A stretch of DNA of 12,985 nt, taken from contig CAZFNU010000019.1 in the NCBI GenBank assembly GCA_964520445.1, positions 1-12,985 of the forward strand, read 5' to 3'. The notes under the pieces are model-generated. The model saw nothing but the letters and a program-made list of their open reading frames with translations. It made no database searches and was not told the origin of the DNA. Origin of the DNA: CAZFNU01 sp964520445 (GTDB lineage Bacteria > Patescibacteriota > Minisyncoccia > UBA6257 > JAKLIH01). This document shows positions 1 through 7,446 of the stretch, piece after piece. The translations under genes were made by a program, and so were the position numbers. Each line of letters starts with the position of its first letter. Positions within the stretch are counted from its first letter, which is position 1.

Positions 1-102
1 AAAAAATGATTTTGTTTTATAATTTGTGTTTTTCTTTTAATGACTTTATTAATAATACATATGAAAGAAATTGTAAACATATCTTTCACGGGGAGATATA
101 TT

Positions 103-174
103 ATGAGCGGTATTATAGTTCTCATAATAGTGATTCTCTCAATTATAATATTTAAAAAAGGAGAAAAGCGATGA
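103..174 (+). CDS. Tiny membrane peptide, 23 aa, coupled to the next gene
   Basis: A 23-residue peptide starting MSGIIVLIIVIL, almost entirely one hydrophobic helix followed by a basic tail (FKKGEKR). The start at 103 is chosen because GGGGAG at 90-95 is a good Shine-Dalgarno at normal spacing; an in-frame ATG at 61 has none. Its TGA (172-174) overlaps the next gene's ATG in an ATGA arrangement typical of translational coupling. This is odd, because UGA is Trp in the core genes of this window; read that way, the frame continues to TAG at 199-201 and adds WKKYRTFCS. Function unknown. The topology (short N-out/C-in type helix) is inferred from the charge distribution only. Confidence 0.5.
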   Translation: MSGIIVLIIVILSIIIFKKGEKR

Positions 175-647
175 AAAAAATATCGTACCTTTTGTTCGTA
201 GTAATTTTTGTTTTTTCTCTCTTCCTGATGATACCCAGTAATATAGAGGCATACGAAATTCTAGATCCAATCTACATATCTTCAAGTAATCCTCGCTTTA
301 GTACAGGAGGTCCTTGTTATAAAGATACTGTAAAAATTAGAGCATTTGAAATGCAATATTATAAAGGTGGATATATACGACTAGAAACCGATCCCCTAAT
401 GAAAGATTGTTTTACATTAACAATCATGTATGTCCCAGAAGGAATCTCTACTAGAGAAGCAATGCCCCATATAAATAATTATCCGATATATCGGAAACTA
501 AATGGGAACGAAAACTTTACTTTTCTCCCTCAAGGTCGATATGTCTATATATTAGAATCTAGCTTACTCTATCCAGTAAAAAAATATATTTCCCGAATTC
601 CTGATTGTGTACACATTGTATTTTCAGCAAAACTCAAAGGAAAATAA
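171..647 (+). CDS. Putative exported protein with signal peptide
   Basis: 158 residues, no family recognised. Residues 1-27 form a classic signal peptide: MKK, a hydrophobic stretch to about residue 21, then a possible cleavage after NIEA. The mature part is rich in Tyr, Pro and Ile, lacks Trp, and has three cysteines (49, 80, 146), two of which could form a disulfide outside the cell. No further membrane helix is visible, so the product is probably secreted or loosely surface-attached; no lipobox is seen. The start has a strong Shine-Dalgarno (AAGGAG, 159-164) lying inside the upstream peptide gene, with which it overlaps by four bases. The stop is TAA and a strong terminator follows within 50 bp. 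Codon use (many ATA, CTC, CTA, CGA/CGC) differs from murC and uvrA. Confidence 0.8.
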   Translation: MKKISYLLFVVIFVFSLFLMIPSNIEAYEILDPIYISSSNPRFSTGGPCYKDTVKIRAFEMQYYKGGYIRLETDPLMKDCFTLTIMYVPEGISTREAMPHINNYPIYRKLNGNENFTFLPQGRYVYILESSLLYPVKKYISRIPDCVHIVFSAKLKGK

Positions 648-694
648 AATAAACATATAACACGAAAGGATAAAAATGGAAAAATGAATATAAG

Positions 695-736
695 AGAGAG
701 CGAGTAGAAACCTAGAGGAAGGTCGCTCTCTTTTTT
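695..736 (+). terminator. Intrinsic terminator of the first island operon
   Basis: A 9-bp perfect stem (AGAGAGCGA at 695-703 with TCGCTCTCT at 723-731), a 19-nt loop and a run of six T. It lies about 50 bp after the exported-protein gene and should end that transcript. Confidence 0.85.
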
Positions 737-744
737 AATATTTA

Positions 745-784
745 AAAACGCTCCTGTTATTTGTATAACAATTAGGAGCGTTTT
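745..784. terminator. Bidirectional hairpin terminator
   Basis: An 11-bp perfect stem, AAAACGCTCCT (745-755) with AGGAGCGTTTT (774-784), with a further small inner pairing GTTAT/ATAAC. It is flanked by A-rich sequence on the left and T-rich sequence on the right, so it can work in both directions. It contains the stop codon of the minus-strand gene 772-936 and so serves as that gene's terminator and as backup for the convergent plus-strand operon. Confidence 0.75.
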
Positions 785-936
785 AATTTAAAGAGTTTTT
801 TAGAATTTTCTATAATATCTAGAAAGAACATCACAATCACGGCATATACAAACATAAAGATGACAAGAATAACCATTCCTAGTAAATAAAGATTTATATA
901 GAAATCTTCTAAATCATGCATTTTTTTAAACAGCAT
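772..936 (-). CDS. Small single-helix membrane protein, 54 aa
   Basis: A 54-residue minus-strand protein beginning MLFKKMHDLEDF. One long hydrophobic segment spans about residues 15-40 and a basic tail ends in LKRS. The start is fixed by a strong Shine-Dalgarno (GGGAGGAG, plus-strand 943-950) at normal spacing, and a promoter lies just upstream at 969-997. The TAA stop is inside the hairpin at 745-784. No Trp, no TGA. No family recognised. Promoter, SD, membrane protein and terminator fit into about 250 bp, a compact single-gene unit. The charge pattern suggests a C-terminal cytoplasmic end (inference). Confidence 0.75.
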   Translation of the reverse strand: MLFKKMHDLEDFYINLYLLGMVILVIFMFVYAVIVMFFLDIIENSKKLFKLKRS

Positions 937-968
937 CTAATTCTCCTCCCAAAATTTCATTTGTCTAT

Positions 969-997
969 ACTATATCATAATTTTAAACAAAATACAA
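969..997 (-). promoter_or_regulatory. Promoter of the 54-aa minus-strand gene
   Basis: On the minus strand: -35 TTGTAT, 17-bp spacer, -10 TATAGT preceded by TGA (extended -10). It matches the TATGATA style shared across the window and is back to back with the promoter at 1010-1038. Confidence 0.65.
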
Positions 998-1009
998 CGA
1001 TATCTTGCT

Positions 1010-1038
1010 ATTATATCGAAAATGTGGTATGATATAAT
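1010..1038 (+). promoter_or_regulatory. Promoter of the 123-aa membrane protein gene
   Basis: Perfect -10 TATAAT (1033-1038) with the extended TGA motif before it; the -35 at 17-bp spacing (ATTATA) is poor. It is divergent from the promoter at 969-997, with only 12 bp between the two -35 boxes. Confidence 0.6.
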
Positions 1039-1073
1039 CAAATCTGAATATTAAAATAAAAAGGAGGCATTAA

Positions 1074-1445
1074 GTGGATAAATTCATTAAAACGTTTATT
1101 AGAGATTTTATTAAAGAATTTATTAAGAATCTCACAGCTATTGGAATATTGTTAAAATGGATTTACATATGTATTATTTGGTTCGCTACATTTCTAATTA
1201 TTAATACTATATGTATAATTGGTATTGTGCTCATAAACACTTCAGGATGGGGATATATTTTTCTATACATATTTCTACTCATTTCCTCAAAAATAGCATA
1301 TGATCGTATTAGAAAATTTTTGTTATCACGACAGGGGACAAAACCAGAGGAAGAAATGGGAGATATTCTAGCCCTAGATGTATTGGGCGCGATATCGATA
1401 GTAATTCAGGGTTTCTTATTAGGCATTATAATATTTGGTAAATAA
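1074..1445 (+). CDS. Multi-spanning small membrane protein, 123 aa
   Basis: Begins at GTG (1074) with a strong AAGGAGG at 1061-1067. The first about 20 residues are an amphipathic, Phe/Lys-rich helix (KFIKTFIRDFIKEFI). Hydrophobic segments follow at about 21-55, 58-74 and 98-121, giving three or four membrane spans, with a charged loop around residues 75-95 (SRQGTKPEEEMGD). All three Trp codons are TGG. The stop is TAA and a hairpin terminator follows. It has its own promoter, so it is a single-gene unit between the divergent 54-aa gene and murC. No family recognised; a holin-like or immunity-like role cannot be told from sequence alone. Confidence 0.8.
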   Translation: MDKFIKTFIRDFIKEFIKNLTAIGILLKWIYICIIWFATFLIINTICIIGIVLINTSGWGYIFLYIFLLISSKIAYDRIRKFLLSRQGTKPEEEMGDILALDVLGAISIVIQGFLLGIIIFGK

Positions 1446-1452
1446 CATAACC

Positions 1453-1483
1453 ACACCGTATAGTTTAACTATACGGTGTTTAT
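1453..1483 (+). terminator. Terminator between the membrane gene and murC
   Basis: An 11-bp perfect stem, ACACCGTATAG (1453-1463) with CTATACGGTGT (1469-1479), a 5-nt loop, then a T-rich TTATTT. It ends directly against the -35 box of the murC promoter at 1484. Confidence 0.85.
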
Positions 1484-1512
1484 TTGAAAAAGAATCAGTA
1501 TTATGATATACT
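1484..1512 (+). promoter_or_regulatory. murC promoter
   Basis: TTGAAA (1484-1489), 17-bp spacer, TATACT (1507-1512) with TGA immediately before the -10. The predicted transcript starts near 1519, leaving a leader of about 20 nt without a Shine-Dalgarno. Confidence 0.75.
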
Positions 1513-1537
1513 AGAAATAATTAATTAAGAAATTATT

Positions 1538-2923
1538 ATGGATCTATCTAAAATAAAAAAAGTATATTTCTCAGGCATTGGCGGTATTGGCATTAGTGCT
1601 TTAGCTAAACTAATGCTTCATTCGCATAAACAAGTTATTGGTTCTGATATTATACAATCGGAAATGACAGATAAGTTAAAAACTCAAGGTGTTAAGATAA
1701 TTTTAAAACAAGAAGCAAAAAATATAACTAAAGACATTGATTTATTCATTTATTCTCCTGCTGAAGGAACTAATCATCCAGAAAGAAAAGAAGCTACAAG
1801 ACTAGGAATTAAACAATATTCCTATTCAGAATTTTTAGGTTTAATTTCCGAAGATTATAATACAGTTTCTATTTGTGGTACTCATGGTAAAAGTACTGTA
1901 ACTGCCATGACTGGCTGACTTTTAGAAGGAGGGAAATTAGACCCTACAGTAGTAGTAGGTTCTAAGATGAAATTTTGAGAGGATAACTTAAGATTAGGTA
2001 AGTCAGATATCTTAGTTGCTGAATCCTGTGAATGACAAGCTCATATGTTAGAAATCTCTCCCAATGTTATTCTAATTAATAATCTTGAATGAGATCATCC
2101 GGATTATTATAAAAGTTTAGATAAAATGATTGCTACTTTTCAAAAATATGTAAACAAATTAACTAAAAATCAACTATTAGTTATTAATAACGATGATAAG
2201 AATTTAAAAACTATTAAAACTAAATCAAAAATATTTACCTTTGGTATTCAAAACCAGAAATCAAATTTGATAGCTAAAAATATTAAAATTAATCCTCAAA
2301 CCCATAAACAAACTTTTGATGTCTATTTAAACCAAAAGAAATTTAGTAGTTTTGAAATATCGATGCCAGGAATTATTAATGTCTATAATTCCTTAGCTAG
2401 TATTGCTGTAGCTGTTAATTTTAATATTTCTAGCTCCAAGATTAAAGAATCTTTAAAAAAATTTCCTGGTATTTGAAGACGTTTTGAAATAGTAGGTAAA
2501 TATAAAGGAGCTACCATTATTTCTGACTATGGACATCATCCTACAGCTGTTAAGCAAACTCTACAAGCTGCTAAGGGTTTTTATCCTAAACAAAGAATAG
2601 TTTTAGTCTTCCAGCCTCATGAACATACTCGTACTAAGAAACTATTTAAAGATTTCATTAAATGTTTTGATAGTGCAGATTTTGTCATTCTAGAAGAGAT
2701 ATTTACAGTCCCTGGTAGAGAGAGTAAAAAAGAAATATCATCAGTTAGTTCCAAAGATGTTATTAAAAGTGTTTTAAAACATAACCCTAAATTAAAGATG
2801 GTCTATACTAAAGACAATAAAGATACTAAAGAAAAGCTAAATAAAAATATTAAAAAAGGGGATATTGTGATAATCATGGGAGCAGGTAGTATTTATGGAG
2901 TTTTAAAATCCCTTGACAAATAA
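1538..2923 (+). CDS. murC: UDP-N-acetylmuramate--L-alanine ligase MurC (UGA = Trp)
   Basis: Cytoplasmic Mur ligase that adds L-alanine to UDP-MurNAc, using ATP, at the first step of peptidoglycan stem-peptide assembly. It is 461 residues, normal for the family. The N-terminal nucleotide-sugar fold has GIGGIG (13-18), the ATP loop is GTHGKST (114-120), the central domain shows INNLE-W-DHPDYY (about 180-190), and the C-terminal part shows W-RRFE (313-317), DYGHHP (330-335), FQPHEHTRT and GAGSIYG. Five in-frame TGA codons (residues 127, 147, 166, 185, 313) split it under the standard code; residues 185 and 313 are usual Trp sites in the CPR-style version. There are no TGG codons. It has its own promoter, no Shine-Dalgarno, and no terminator of its own, so transcription probably runs into the next island operon. 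Confidence 0.95.
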
Positions 2924-2941
2924 CACTAATTATGATATATT
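2913..2941 (+). promoter_or_regulatory. Promoter of the second island operon
   Basis: Perfect -35 TTGACA (2913-2918), 17-bp spacer, -10 TATATT (2936-2941) with an extended TGA. The -35 box sits inside the last codons of murC, so the island promoter uses core coding sequence. Confidence 0.8.
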
Positions 2942-2986
2942 AGGAATATTCTTGTATTTTTAAAATTATATAAAAAGGAGGATTCT

Positions 2987-3153
2987 GTGTCTAAGAAAGA
3001 AAAAATGATCATTTATTTATTATTAAATGTGTGGCAGACGTAGAGACAAATGAAGAAGTCCCCGATAAAGACAAAACAATACGTTGGTGCAGTCACAGAA
3101 TAAAACGTGCCAAAGAACGAATCAAAAATAATATGAAAGGAAGAGAAAAATGA
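2987..3153 (+). pseudogene. Small basic protein gene, apparently frameshifted (54 aa if joined)
   Basis: A GTG start at 2987 has an excellent Shine-Dalgarno (AAGGAGG, 2975-2981), yet its frame stops at TAG 3041-3043 after 18 codons. A step back of one base at the A6 run (3000-3005) opens the continuous frame to TGA 3151-3153, giving MSKKEK then NDHLFIIKCVADVETNEEV and a basic, helical end (SHRIKRAKERIKNN). The joined product would be 54 aa, soluble and very basic, with one Trp (TGG). The final TGA overlaps the next ATG (ATGA). If UGA is Trp, the frame continues with a hydrophobic stretch WIILFMILIHIL to TAG at 3208-3210. The break may be a real mutation, transcript slippage or a sequence error. 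No family recognised. Confidence 0.5.
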
Positions 3154-3329
3154 ATCATTTTGTTTATGATATTAATTCATATTTTAAAGAAGCTGAAGAA
3201 AAATTATTAGAAGTAGTTGACGGAGAAAACGTTAGTAAAATGTTCCTTGACTATTTCAAGTATTGTATTGGGTTTTTTATTTTTATTTTCATCAGTTTCT
3301 TTATAAACCTCTTTTTCTCTAAATGGTAA
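3150..3329 (+). CDS. Small membrane protein, 59 aa
   Basis: 59 residues. Residues 1-38 are polar and partly amphipathic (MNHFVYDINSYFKEAEEKL at the start), and 39-57 form one strongly hydrophobic, Phe/Ile-rich helix, with SKW at the C-terminus (TGG). A purine-rich Shine-Dalgarno (AAGGAAGAG) precedes ATG 3150. The start overlaps the upstream stop (ATGA) and its own TAA overlaps the AAGGAGG of the next gene, so the three genes look translationally coupled. It has the same layout as the following gene (polar first half, one helix near the end), so the two may be distant paralogues or partners. Function unknown. Confidence 0.65.
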   Translation: MNHFVYDINSYFKEAEEKLLEVVDGENVSKMFLDYFKYCIGFFIFIFISFFINLFFSKW

Positions 3330-3338
3330 GGAGGAAAA

Positions 3339-3608
3339 ATGGAAAAAATAATAGACAATCTTTTGTGGTATTTCCACAATACTATAAACGGATTTAGGTC
3401 AGAAGCTTTAAAAACCTATGGCCCTAGCGGGAGCTATTCCATCAATAATATTATGTATAGGTTTAAATTTACAGTATTGGAAATAATATATGCAGTTTTA
3501 CTAGGAGTTATTATGGTTGTAATGTCTCCGATACTGATATTTTATGGGTTTAAAATAGCCCTATACGAGAATATGACCCCTCGAGATAATTCACACCCTG
3601 GAAAATAA
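3339..3608 (+). CDS. Small membrane protein, 89 aa
   Basis: 89 residues. The first about 45 are polar and aromatic (LLWYFHNTINGF; one TGG Trp), followed by a hydrophobic segment at about 46-74 that may form one or two spans, and a short polar tail ending HPGK. ATG 3339 has a perfect AAGGAGG at 3328-3334 that overlaps the stop of the preceding gene. The TAA stop lies in the loop of the terminator hairpin, so translation and termination signals are tightly packed. It is the last gene of the island operon starting at promoter 2913. No family recognised. Confidence 0.75.
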   Translation: MEKIIDNLLWYFHNTINGFRSEALKTYGPSGSYSINNIMYRFKFTVLEIIYAVLLGVIMVVMSPILIFYGFKIALYENMTPRDNSHPGK

Positions 3609-3623
3609 TTTCCAGGGTGTTTA
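3593..3623 (+). terminator. Terminator of the second island operon
   Basis: A 12-bp perfect stem, ACACCCTGGAAA (3593-3604) with TTTCCAGGGTGT (3609-3620), loop ATAA, then TTACTT. The loop holds the stop codon of the 89-aa gene. It probably also ends murC transcripts, since none ends earlier. Confidence 0.85.
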
Positions 3624-3631
3624 CTTAAATA

Positions 3632-3660
3632 TAGACATCTAACAAAAAATATGCTATACT
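3632..3660 (+). promoter_or_regulatory. uvrA promoter
   Basis: TAGACA (3632-3637), 17-bp spacer, TATACT (3655-3660) with extended TGC. It lies 12 bp after the terminator of the island operon. Confidence 0.7.
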
Positions 3661-3687
3661 CAAGAGATTTAAAACTAAACATTACAT

Positions 3688-6528
3688 ATGCCAAAAACTA
3701 TTAAAAAAGAAATAACTAATAAAGACACTATAAACGTTTATGGTGTTAAAGTTCATAATTTACAAAATATTAATGTTAAAATCCCTAAAAACAAATTAGT
3801 GGTTTTTTGTGGTGTCTCTGGTTCTGGTAAAACATCCCTAGCTTTTGATACTATCTATGCTGAAGCAGAAAGAAGATATGTAGAATCATTATCGTCTTAT
3901 GCTAGACAATTTTTAGGAATTAAAGAAAAACCAAATATTGAAAAAATTGAAAACTTATCTCCGGCTATTGCTATTGACCAAAGATCTTTAATGAAAAATC
4001 CTCGTTCCACAGTTGCTACTATTACTGAGATTCATGATTATCTAAGAGTTTTGTATGCTCGCATTGGTATTCCTATGTGTCCTAAATGTGGTATTAAAAT
4101 TACCCATCAAACATCTAGCCAAATAGCCAAACAAATAATATCTTTACCCAAAGGTTCTCATTTCTACATTTTAGCCCCCTTAGTTCAGGGAAAAAAGGGA
4201 GAACATAAAGGAGTTTTAGAAGAGATTTATAGACTCGGATATCCTCGTGTTCGTTTTGATAAAAATATCTGACGTACTGAGGAATTGATGAATAAAGAAA
4301 TCGATAAACAAAAAAAACATAGTATTGAAGTAGTTATTGATGATATTATTATTGATAAGGATTTAGAAAAATCAAGAATTTCTGATTCAGTAGAATTAGG
4401 GTTAAAAATAGGTAAGGGGATAATTCAAATTGATTTTATTGATTCCAAAAAAGAACCCTTAATTTTTAGTGAATTATTTGCTTGTTCTAAATGTGGATTT
4501 AGTTTACCTAAAATAGAACCAAGACTATTTTCTTTTAATAATCCTTATGGAGCTTGTTCTGATTGCATGGGATTAGGAGTTTTAAATTCTGTAGATCCAG
4601 AATTAGTTATACCCAATAAAGATTTAACTATTGCTGAAGGTGCTATTATTCCTTGAATGCGGGCTTCTCATCGTATAGGCAGACAAGGATATTTCTATTA
4701 TCAATTAGATAAATTAGCTGATAGATTAGGATTTGATTTAAATACTAAAGTTTCTAATCTCTCAGATAAAATTTTACAGACTATTCTTTATGGTGATGAA
4801 GAATTTGAGGGAGTTATTGGAAATTTAGAAAGAAGATGAAAAGAATCAACTTCTGATTTTGCTAAACAAGAAATTGAAAAATATATGCACCATTCTGTCT
4901 GTAAAACTTGCAAAGGGAAAAGATTAAAAAAAGAAACTCTTAGTATTTTAGTTAATAACAAAAATATCTCGGAAGTATCAGATTTAACCATTGAAGAAGG
5001 TTTAAAATATTTTGAGAATTTAAAAAATATATTAGCCAACAATGAAAAAACCATTGCTAGCCCAATACTTAAAGAAATAATCTCTCGTTTAAAATTTTTA
5101 AATGATGTTAGCTTAGAGTATCTTTCTCTATCTCGAGAGTCAACTACATTATCAGGTGGTGAGGCTCAAAGAATCAGATTAGCTACTCAAATCAGTTCTG
5201 GCCTATCAGGTATTATCTATGTCCTAGATGAACCTTCTATTGGGTTACATCCCCGGGACCAGGAACGTCTTATACAGAACTTAAAACGCCTCAGGGACCT
5301 CGGAAATACAGTTATAGTAGTAGAACACGACCCCCAAACAATACTAGCCGCAGATTGGGTTATAGAGATAGGTCCAGGAGCTGGTAAACATGGAGGGGAA
5401 ATAGTTTTCCAAGGTACTCCTAAACAATTATTAACTTCTGGTTCTTTAACAGGGCAGTACTTATCACATAAATTAAAAATTCATTTATTAGACAAAACTA
5501 AAGAAAGAGGAAGTAATAAATTTATTACTGTTAGAAAAGCTAATAAATTTAATTTAAAAGATATTACTGTTTCTTTTCCTTTAGGGAAGATGATTGGTAT
5601 TACTGGTGTATCTGGTTCTGGCAAATCAACTTTAACTATTGAAGTTTTATACAATGGTATAGTTAACTATTTTAGATCTATTGGGAAAATAGGTTATCAG
5701 AATTTAGATAATGATAATTTATCTACTGATTATAAAAACATTCAGGGTTTAGAAAATATTGATAAAGTAATTATGGTAGATCAATCTCCTATAGGAAGAA
5801 CTCCCAGGTCCAACCCTGCTACCTACACAGGAGTTTTTGATCATATTAGATATATTTTTTCTCAAGCTGAATTATCAAGAATTAGAGGATATGATCAGGG
5901 TAGATTTAGTTTTAATGTAAAAGGGGGTAGATGTGAAACCTGTGAAGGTCAAGGGTTTCAAAAAGTAGAAATGTATCTACTCCCTGATATTTATGTTACT
6001 TGTGATGAATGTGAAGGAACTAGATTTAATGATGAAACATTAGAGGTTTTATATAACGAAAAGAACATTGCTCAAATTTTAGAAATGAGTGTTTCTGAAG
6101 CTAGTATTTTCTTTAAAAATATTCCCCAAATTAAATCAAGGCTAGATTTATTAGAACAAGTAGGATTAGGGTATATGAAATTAGGTCAATCAGCTACAAC
6201 CTTATCAGGTGGTGAAGCCCAAAGAATTAAATTAGCTGATGAATTATCACGTAGAGATACGGGTAAGACTTTATATATCTTAGACGAACCTACTACGGGG
6301 TTACACTTTGATGATATTAAAAAATTAGTTAATGTTTTAAATCTCCTAGTAGAAAAAGGTAATACTGTTATTATCATTGAACACGAGATAGATGTTATTA
6401 AATCCTGTGATTGGATTATAGATTTGGGTAAAGAAGGAGGAAATAAAGGAGGAGAAGTTATCTTTGAGGGTAATGTTGAAGATTTAAAAAAGAATAAAAG
6501 ATCATATACTGCTAAATTCTTGAAATAA
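3688..6528 (+). CDS. uvrA: Excinuclease ABC subunit UvrA (UGA = Trp)
   Basis: DNA-damage sensor ATPase of nucleotide excision repair; with UvrB it finds lesions on DNA. It is 946 residues, normal length. Two ABC modules are complete: Walker A GVSGSGKTS at 42-50 and GVSGSGKST at 640-648, signatures LSGGEAQRI at 488 and 839, Walker B LDEP at 513 and 865. Zinc-type cysteine pairs are at 131/134, 266/269, 290/293, 405/408 and 749/752 with 772/775. TGA codons at residues 195, 323 and 384 interrupt it under the standard code; 323 sits in GAIIP-W, a conserved Trp site. The other two Trp (556 and one near the C-terminus) are TGG. There is no Shine-Dalgarno; the leader is AT-rich. Bases about 5240-5400 have atypical codons (see findings). 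Confidence 0.97.
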
Positions 6529-6547
6529 GAGATTTCCACAGGTCCCC

Positions 6548-6576
6548 TTGATTTTCTTTTTGATTTCTGATAAGCT
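6548..6576 (+). promoter_or_regulatory. Possible promoter before the 175-aa gene
   Basis: TTGATT (6548-6553), 17-bp spacer, TAAGCT (6571-6576) with extended TGA. The -10 is weak, but the geometry matches the other promoters here. It overlaps the left arm of the palindrome at 6573-6598. Confidence 0.35.
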
Positions 6577-6598
6577 TAAAACATATAAGATTTAAGCT
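6573..6598. repeat. Perfect inverted repeat, possible operator or leader hairpin
   Basis: AGCTTAAA (6573-6580) and TTTAAGCT (6591-6598) separated by 10 bp, ending 9 bp before ATG 6608. There is no T-run, so it is not a terminator on the plus strand. It may be a protein-binding site or a hairpin that exposes or hides the start codon. Confidence 0.45.
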
Positions 6599-6607
6599 AA
6601 AAACAAT

Positions 6608-7135
6608 ATGTCCGTAGACAAGTCATTAGATCAAAACAGATGAAATGAATTACAAGCAGTAAGGAAAGATATTCAAAATAATCTTTTAGAAAGAGACACT
6701 CTTAAAACTAAAAAAAGATTAGCAAGTTTAATTTCTGAAAATCTAAAAGACGAGGAGAAAATAAGACAATTAGAAGAATTAGATAAGTCTACACCAGATC
6801 AGGTATTAATTAAAACAGCAGATTTTTACAATATTTTCTATAAAAAACAGAATTTCTCAGGAGAAGAATTCGGTATTAAAACAAAAAAAGACGCTTCTAA
6901 TGGACTGTATAGTTTAGAAATTGAAGGAGAAGTACCAAAAAATATATCAGAATGAATAAAGAATAACCCAGATGAAGGCAAGGGGAAATTAGCATGAAAT
7001 TTATTCTTATCACTAGCAGAAGAAAGTAAAGACCCCATGATATTATCAGATCAGATTATGGATACCATTGAACGATTTATAGAATGAAAGAATAAACAAA
7101 AGAACACACAAGAAACTCCAGAGACGAACAATTAA
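6608..7135 (+). CDS. Unrecognised 175-aa soluble protein, visible only with UGA = Trp
   Basis: Open for 176 codons when UGA is sense; four TGA codons (residues 12, 116, 130, 160) break it under the standard code, and no TGG is used. The first about 60 residues are highly charged and helical (DIQNNLLERDTLKTKKRL), resembling a coiled coil. A middle part (about 65-112) looks globular with possible beta strands, and the C-terminal third is helical again with ISEWIKN, LAWNLFLSLAEES and FIEWKNKQ; Trp in these contexts looks natural. There is no signal peptide, membrane segment, cysteine or known motif. It follows uvrA by 79 bp and shares its style (no Shine-Dalgarno, TGA-rich), so it is a native core-type gene. 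A link to repair is only guessed from position. Confidence 0.8.
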
Positions 7136-7159
7136 TTTTACAAAATCCAAGTATTAGAT

Positions 7160-7189
7160 TTGCATTTTAAAAAAGAATTTATCTATATT
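7160..7189 (+). promoter_or_regulatory. Possible promoter of the mini-gene at 7228
   Basis: TTGCAT (7160-7165), 18-bp spacer, TATATT (7184-7189). There is no extended TG. Moderate match only. Confidence 0.4.
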
Positions 7190-7227
7190 GATTAGATAAA
7201 GATAGTTCGTAGAAGGGAAGGTGTAAA

Positions 7228-7346
7228 GTGAAACAAGGGCCAAACATTTTTACCCCGTAGTTGACAGGGGGGTATATCTGTCAATACATATTAAAAAATA
7301 CTTAAGGTTCCTTTCGAGGAAGATTATCTTTCATTCAAGTAACTAA
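7228..7346 (+). pseudogene. Mini-gene (39 aa if joined), apparently frameshifted, or short leader/RNA unit
   Basis: GTG 7228 has a good Shine-Dalgarno (GGGAAGG, 7215-7221), but its frame ends after 10 codons at TAG 7258-7260. Stepping back one base at the T5 run (7247-7251) gives MKQGPNIF then YPVVDRGVYLSIHIKKYLRF and a basic end, stopping at TAA 7344-7346, just 2 bp before the terminator stem. That fit between stop and terminator supports the joined frame. Alternatively the segment is a short structured RNA: it holds TTGACAG/CTGTCAA (7261-7267 and 7278-7284) and a small TTCG-looped stem (7308-7321). No family recognised. Confidence 0.35.
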
Positions 7347-7348
7347 AA

Positions 7349-7390
7349 AGGCAGACGTACCGTCATTGGGTACGGTCTGCCTCATTTTTT
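7349..7390 (+). terminator. Strong terminator of the mini-gene unit
   Basis: Left arm AGGCAGAC then GTACC, right arm GGTAC, a bulged G, then GTCTGCCT (7375-7382), followed by CA and six T (7385-7390). The T-run runs into the -35 box (TTGACA, 7389) of the next promoter. It probably also ends transcripts from uvrA and the 175-aa gene. Confidence 0.85.
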
Positions 7391-7417
7391 GACAATTAAC
7401 TAATTCTATGATAACAT
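7389..7417 (+). promoter_or_regulatory. Promoter of the gene at 7447
   Basis: Perfect -35 TTGACA (7389-7394), 17-bp spacer, TAACAT (7412-7417) with extended TGA. Its -35 shares bases with the upstream terminator's T-run. Confidence 0.7.
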
Positions 7418-7446
7418 TTCCGTAGCTTAAAAGAAAGGAGAAGTAT

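Noticed and set aside
62..88. TGAAAGA/TCTTTCA inverted repeat near the left edge
   Set aside because: Only 7 bp with a 13-nt AT-rich loop and no T-run; too weak to call a terminator or operator.
6..155. Open frame from the window's left edge, starting MILFYNL, to TAA at 153-155
   Set aside because: About 50 codons open, but no SD is visible before the ATG and the composition is random-looking (Tyr/Asn). The overlapping 103-174 frame has an SD and a clear hydrophobic helix.
676..705. Tiny frames (MEK, MNIRESE) after the exported-protein gene with an AAAGGA before them
   Set aside because: Only 3-7 codons and they run into the terminator stem; most likely chance.
1538..2923. UGA as glycine (Gracilibacteria-type code) or selenocysteine
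   Set aside because: The sites correspond to Trp in RRF, UvrA, MurC and ProRS families. Selenocysteine would not occur many times in unrelated housekeeping genes.
1538..2923. murC as a pseudogene because of internal stops
   Set aside because: All interruptions are TGA, none TAA or TAG, there is no frameshift, and motifs are complete along the whole length.
4788..5054. Minus-strand frame inside uvrA
   Set aside because: Shadow of a well-supported gene. The same holds for minus-strand frames at 6186-6539, 6838-7038, 10005-10259, 10503-10745 and 12416-12607.
7261..7284. TTGACAG/CTGTCAA as a promoter -35 box or operator
   Set aside because: No suitable -10 with the window's TGnTA style at 17 bp; kept only as possible RNA structure within the mini-unit.
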